From an uncultured Faecalibacterium sp. (GTDB lineage Bacteria; Bacillota; Clostridia; Oscillospirales; Ruminococcaceae): DNA of 16,774 nucleotides. The stretch lies in contig CAKSXW010000045.1 in the NCBI GenBank assembly GCA_934518555.1, positions 1-16,774 of the forward strand. The letters are read 5' to 3'. The position numbers and the translations under genes are program-made. The first letter of the stretch is position 1. Every line of letters begins with the position of its first letter. Of this stretch, positions 13,740-16,774 are shown in pieces. Below the pieces are notes generated by a model. It ran no database searches and was not told the DNA's origin. It worked only from the letters and a program-made list of their open reading frames with translations.

Positions 13740-13750
13740 TCTTGTTTGGG

Positions 13751-14755
13751 TCACTGGGCACTGTAGGCACTGCCCATGGTCCAGGAGTTGTTGGCGGAAT
13801 ACTTGACGTGGTTCCGCAGGTAGGTGACCCAGCTGCCATAGCCGTTGCCGGCAGACAGGTGGATGCCATCCGGGGCCGCCAGCATCTCCTTCAGGTTGCC
13901 CTCCCCGTCGGCCAGGGCCTCCCACAGGTCCAGGTACACGCAGCCCTTGCTGACTGCCAGCTGGGCCAGCTGCTGGTTGACCCCCTGCAACACCTCCGAG
14001 GCCAGGCCCGGCTTTTCGGCTGCTGCGGCAGGCCGCACCGGGGGTACCGACTCCACATAGATGACGCAGTCCTCCCCCAGCACCTGCCGCAAAGCGTCCA
14101 GCATCTGGCCGTAGTAGGCCAAAAACCGGTCTGCGGCCCCCAGGGTGGTAAGGGTGTTGGTGCCCAGCAGGATATACAGCTTTTTGGGCTGGGCGGCAGC
14201 CAGCACATCCAGGGCCACCTCTTTGCCCCGGACGCTGCTCTTGACGGCGGCACGGTTCACGATGCTGTCGGGGCCCACACCGGTGTAGCCGCACACCAGG
14301 GCACCCCCCAGGTTGATCTGGTAATCCGTAAAGCCCACCGTCAGGCTGTCGCCCAAAAAGGCGGCATCCGAAAAATAGCTCAGGTCCACCTGGCCGCAGC
14401 TGGGCTGCCGGATGACGCTGGCATCGTAGGCCTTTACGGTGGTGGCCCCGGCAGCCTGCCGGGCAGGGCCAAAGGTCTCCAGGGTCACTGCCTGGGGGCT
14501 GTCCGAAGCGGCGGCCTGGCTGTCAGAGCTGGCCTGGCCCTGCATGGGCAGGGGTGCCAGGATGTTCTGGGCAATGCCGCTGGGCTCCGTTTCCGGCTGC
14601 TGGCTGCCGCCGGAGGCTCCGCTTTCCAAAATTGCGGTAATGGCATAGGCCAGCACCAGAATGGCCAGCACCACCCCGGCCAGCCGCAGTTTGCCCCCAG
14701 GGCCGCCCCGGCGTGCCCGGTGGCCTGCGGAATGATATTCGTGTGAAATGCCCAT
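13751..14755 (-). CDS. Membrane-anchored SGNH/GDSL hydrolase
   Basis: An esterase/acyl-hydrolase-fold protein, probably acting outside the membrane on an envelope polymer or glycan acetyl group; the substrate is unknown. From the chosen start it has 334 residues: a basic tail (HRARRGGPGGKLR), one membrane segment (about 25-44), a low-complexity Ser/Gln/Ala linker to about residue 110, then the SGNH domain. Catalytic blocks are FLGDSLTVG (Ser137), LGTNTL (Asn200) and DGIHLS (Asp296, His299). The frame is open to an ATG at 14878, but a TTGCAC-N17-TAGAAT promoter lies at 14857-14829 and its -10 overlaps the next ATG (14830), so 14755 is the first usable ATG, though its ribosome binding site is weak. 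Single-gene unit, divergent from the PFK genes. Confidence 0.87.
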   Translation of the reverse strand: MGISHEYHSAGHRARRGGPGGKLRLAGVVLAILVLAYAITAILESGASGGSQQPETEPSGIAQNILAPLPMQGQASSDSQAAASDSPQAVTLETFGPARQAAGATTVKAYDASVIRQPSCGQVDLSYFSDAAFLGDSLTVGFTDYQINLGGALVCGYTGVGPDSIVNRAAVKSSVRGKEVALDVLAAAQPKKLYILLGTNTLTTLGAADRFLAYYGQMLDALRQVLGEDCVIYVESVPPVRPAAAAEKPGLASEVLQGVNQQLAQLAVSKGCVYLDLWEALADGEGNLKEMLAAPDGIHLSAGNGYGSWVTYLRNHVKYSANNSWTMGSAYSAQ

Positions 14756-14828
14756 CTCTGTGTTCCAGCTTTCTTGTAGTTTGTCTGGGCCTGCCGGGCT
14801 TTGGGGCCCCTGTGTGGCAGGTGCTACC

Positions 14829-14857
14829 ATTCTATCATAATTTTTTTGCCTGTGCAA
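14829..14857 (-). promoter_or_regulatory. Promoter of the SGNH hydrolase gene
   Basis: Minus strand: TTGCAC (14857-14852), 17-base spacer, TAGAAT (14834-14829), with a TG one base before the -10. The start near 14822 gives a leader of about 66 bases and decides the translation start downstream at 14755. Confidence 0.7.
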
Positions 14858-14901
14858 CCAATTGGGTCTTGCATACAACAGCCAAAACAGTTACAATAGA
14901 G

Positions 14902-14950
14902 TTGTGGCAGATTTTGCACATTTTCTAAAAAGTGAATGCACATGCCACAA
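14902..14950. repeat. Nested inverted repeat between divergent genes
   Basis: Outer arms TTGTGGCA (14902-14909) and TGCCACAA (14943-14950) are perfect. Inside them TGCA pairs with TGCA, and CATTTT can pair with AAAGTG (one wobble) around a short loop. It lies about 45 bases upstream of the hydrolase promoter and 150 bases upstream of the first PFK start, so it may be an operator for either gene. No known regulator box is recognised. Apart from this and the flanking promoters, 14756-15100 holds nothing else I can name. Confidence 0.5.
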
Positions 14951-14965
14951 ACTTTTTTGTATCAC
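14937..14965 (+). promoter_or_regulatory. Weak candidate promoter for the first PFK gene
   Basis: TGCACA (14937-14942), 17-base spacer, TATCAC (14960-14965), each matching 4 of 6 consensus bases. The -35 lies within the inverted repeat at 14902-14950. A TATAAA at 15071-15076 close to the gene lacks a -35. Confidence 0.3.
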
Positions 14966-15100
14966 TTGCAAAGCCGTCGGCTTCCCCTGTTTTTGGTCTG
15001 TGAGCAGTGCAGGGCAAGCAGGCCTTCTCCAAAAAATGGGCGGTGGCCGGGGCTGCAAGGGTGCATCCCGTATAAATGGTACGATAAGAAGGAGGTTCTC

Positions 15101-16324
15101 ATGGCCAAGAATGTGATCATTGGTCAGAGCGGCGGCCCCACCGCCGTCATCAATTCCAGCCTGGCCGGCGTTTACAAGGCTGCCTGCAGCCTGGGTGCTG
15201 ACAAGGTCTATGGCATGAAATACGGCATCGAGGGGCTGCTGAAGGAGGAGCTGGTGGACCTGAACCAGCAGCTGGGGGACCGGCTCAGCATCGAACTGCT
15301 GAAGCGCACCCCCTCCAGCTACCTGGGCAGCTGCCGGTTCAAGCTGCCGGAGCCGGAGGTGGACGAAGCACCTTATACCAAGCTGTTTGCCCTGTTTGCA
15401 AAGTACGACATCTGCGCCGTGTTCTACATTGGCGGCAACGACTCCATGGACACCATTGCCAAGCTCAGCCGCTACGGCCAGCGGGTGGGCAGTGACATCC
15501 GGTTTATCGGTGTGCCCAAGACCATCGACAACGACCTGTGTCTCACGGACCACACCCCCGGCTACGGCTCTGCTGCCAAGTACATTGCCACCATCCTGAA
15601 GGAGGTCATCCGGGATTCCTCGGTGTACGACATCCGCAGCGTTACGGTGGCGGAGATCATGGGCCGCCATGCCGGTTGGCTGGCTGGTGCCGCCTGCCTG
15701 GCCGGCGGCGACGACTGCGAGGGCCCGGACCTGATCCTGCTGCCGGAAGTGCCCTTTGACCAGGACAAGTTCCTGGCCCGGGTGGACCAGCTGCAGCGTG
15801 TGAAGCCCAACGTGATCATTGCCGCCAGCGAGGGTGTCAAGACCGCCGACGGCACCTACCTGTGCGACCTGGTGTCCACTGCCGGGCAGCTGGACGCCTT
15901 TGGCCACAAGGCCGTGCTCAGCGGCACCAGCCGCTACCTGTCGGAGCTGATCCACGACAAGCTGGACTGCAAGAGCCGGGCCATTGAGTTCTCTACCCTG
16001 CAGCGCTGCGCCAGCCACCTGGCCAGCCGCACCGACGTGAACGAAGCCTACGCCGTAGGCGGTGCCGCCGCTGCTGCTGCCTTTGCCGGGGAGACGGGCC
16101 GCATGATCGCCCTGGAGCGTGTTTCCAGCTACCCCTACCAGTGCATCGCCAAGTCGGTGGATGTGCAGCAGGTGGCCAACCTGGAAAAGAAGGTGCCCCT
16201 GGAGTGGATCACCCCCGACGGCATGCAGGTGACCGAGGCCTTTGAGGAGTACGCCCGGCCCCTGATCCTGGACGAGGTGACCCCCGTTTACGTCAACGGC
16301 ACCCCTCGCCACATCCTGCTGTGA
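15101..16324 (+). CDS. pfp: PPi-dependent 6-phosphofructokinase, copy 1
   Basis: Phosphorylates fructose 6-phosphate to fructose 1,6-bisphosphate using pyrophosphate, a reversible glycolytic step. The 407 residues start MAKNVIIGQSGGPTAVINSS. The donor-specificity residues are of the PPi type: GGNDS (111-115), where D114 replaces the Gly of ATP enzymes, and PKTIDND (139-145), where K140 replaces Gly. D143 is the catalytic base and MGRHAGW (187-193) binds the sugar phosphate. The start at 15101 has AGGAGG 5 bases upstream; the frame extends to 14936 without a ribosome binding site. A paralog follows after 85 bases, with no terminator between, so the two may be co-transcribed. Confidence 0.94.
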   Translation: MAKNVIIGQSGGPTAVINSSLAGVYKAACSLGADKVYGMKYGIEGLLKEELVDLNQQLGDRLSIELLKRTPSSYLGSCRFKLPEPEVDEAPYTKLFALFAKYDICAVFYIGGNDSMDTIAKLSRYGQRVGSDIRFIGVPKTIDNDLCLTDHTPGYGSAAKYIATILKEVIRDSSVYDIRSVTVAEIMGRHAGWLAGAACLAGGDDCEGPDLILLPEVPFDQDKFLARVDQLQRVKPNVIIAASEGVKTADGTYLCDLVSTAGQLDAFGHKAVLSGTSRYLSELIHDKLDCKSRAIEFSTLQRCASHLASRTDVNEAYAVGGAAAAAAFAGETGRMIALERVSSYPYQCIAKSVDVQQVANLEKKVPLEWITPDGMQVTEAFEEYARPLILDEVTPVYVNGTPRHILL

Positions 16325-16349
16325 TCCCCCTAGCCCCCTGCGTCTGTTT

Positions 16350-16363
16350 TTGTGCACCTGCAC
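16350..16363. repeat. Short inverted repeat upstream of the second PFK gene
   Basis: TGTGCA-CC-TGCACA is a perfect 6-base inverted repeat 46 bases before the second PFK start. Its right arm is part of the 10-mer TGCACATTTT, also found upstream of the first PFK gene (14915-14924). Possible operator; regulator unknown. Confidence 0.4.
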
Positions 16364-16409
16364 ATTTTAATATTGCCAAAACAGAAGAAACAAAAAAGGA
16401 GAAATCATC

Positions 16410-16774
16410 ATGGGAAAAAACGCAATCGTTGGTCAATCCGGCGGCCCCACCTCTGTCATCAACGCAAGTCTGGCAGGCGTGTTTGAGAGCTGCAAGAGCC
16501 GTGGCGCAGACATCGTCTACGGTATGTGCAACGGCGTAGCCGGTCTGCTGGAGGAGCGTGTGGTGGACCTGTCCACTGTGCTGACAGACGACCTGGACAT
16601 CGAGCTGCTGAAGCGCACCCCTTCCAGCTTTTTGGGCAGCTGCCGTTACAAGCTGCCGGACTGGCGGGATGACGAAGCCGTGTACAAAAAGCTGTTTGCC
16701 ATTCTGGAAAAGCTGAACATCGGCTACTTCTTCTACATCGGCGGCAACGACTCCATGGACACCATCGGCAAGCT
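16410..16774 (+). CDS. pfp: PPi-dependent 6-phosphofructokinase, copy 2 (cut by window end)
   Basis: The first 121 codons of a second enzyme of the same family, starting MGKNAIVGQSGGPTSVINAS with AAAAAGGAG upstream. The blocks LLKRTPSSFLGSCRYKLP and FYIGGNDSMDTIGK match copy 1 nearly residue for residue, including the Asp of GGNDS that marks pyrophosphate use. Elsewhere (for example residues 27-65) the copies differ clearly, so this is an old duplication rather than a recent repeat. The catalytic TIDND segment lies beyond the window. Different kinetics or a hetero-oligomer of the two copies are possible inferences. Confidence 0.93.
   Translation, partial: MGKNAIVGQSGGPTSVINASLAGVFESCKSRGADIVYGMCNGVAGLLEERVVDLSTVLTDDLDIELLKRTPSSFLGSCRYKLPDWRDDEAVYKKLFAILEKLNIGYFFYIGGNDSMDTIGK

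Noticed and set aside
14936..15100. N-terminal extension of the first PFK
   Set aside because: No ribosome binding site there; AGGAGG precedes 15101 and the family N-terminus begins at that Met.
14891..16363. 490-residue minus-strand frame opposite the first PFK gene
   Set aside because: Antisense to a gene with complete PFK motifs; no own signals.
1..16774. CRISPR array, insertion sequence, prophage, toxin-antitoxin or defence system
   Set aside because: No spaced direct repeats, transposase, integrase or nuclease-type genes were found; all sizeable genes are metabolic or envelope-related.

Overview
The window looks like chromosome from a GC-rich, low-redox gut Firmicute of the Oscillospiraceae/Ruminococcaceae (Faecalibacterium-like). 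This is inferred from four things: strong G/C use at third codon positions, good AGGAGG-type ribosome binding sites, a B. subtilis-like yloU-yloV pair, and pyrophosphate-type phosphofructokinases. No tRNA, rRNA, CRISPR, phage or insertion sequence is visible. I see no defence island or obviously new multigene system. The interest lies in paralog fragments, small genes and structured leaders.

Layout. 1-3567 (minus): an aspartate-family operon, ACT-domain protein -> homoserine dehydrogenase -> homoserine kinase -> aspartate kinase (cut by the window edge), read from a TTGCAA-N17-TATCAT promoter. 3699-6347 (minus): a class A penicillin-binding protein with a good extended -10 promoter. 6499-6867 (plus): a small membrane-anchored protein with a BofC-C-terminal-like domain. 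6875-8884 (minus): a Na/phosphate cotransporter with a PhoU tail, behind a leader of three stem-loops. 8991-9104 (minus): a 37-codon small gene. 9224-9851 (minus): a two-CBS-domain protein with its own terminator and a leader hairpin. 10054-12329 (plus): an Asp23/Gls24 protein plus a DAK2/FakA-like kinase. 12416-13739 (plus): a one-and-a-half-domain pyruvate kinase paralog followed by an orphan 64-residue C-terminal piece of a PfkB sugar kinase. 13751-14857 (minus): a membrane-anchored SGNH/GDSL hydrolase. 15101-16774 (plus): two tandem PPi-dependent phosphofructokinase genes, the second cut by the window end.

How they fit together. The first block feeds aspartate towards threonine, methionine and lysine. 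The PBP and SGNH hydrolase act at the cell envelope. FakA/Asp23 belongs to fatty-acid activation and envelope homeostasis. The last 4 kb is rich in glycolysis genes (pyruvate kinase-like, PfkB fragment, two PPi-PFKs), suggesting a pyrophosphate-linked glycolysis; the phosphate transporter may only be a coincidental neighbour. In five cases the longest ORF overstates the gene, because promoters or ribosome binding sites place the start further in (ACT, CBS, pyruvate kinase, SGNH, first PFK).
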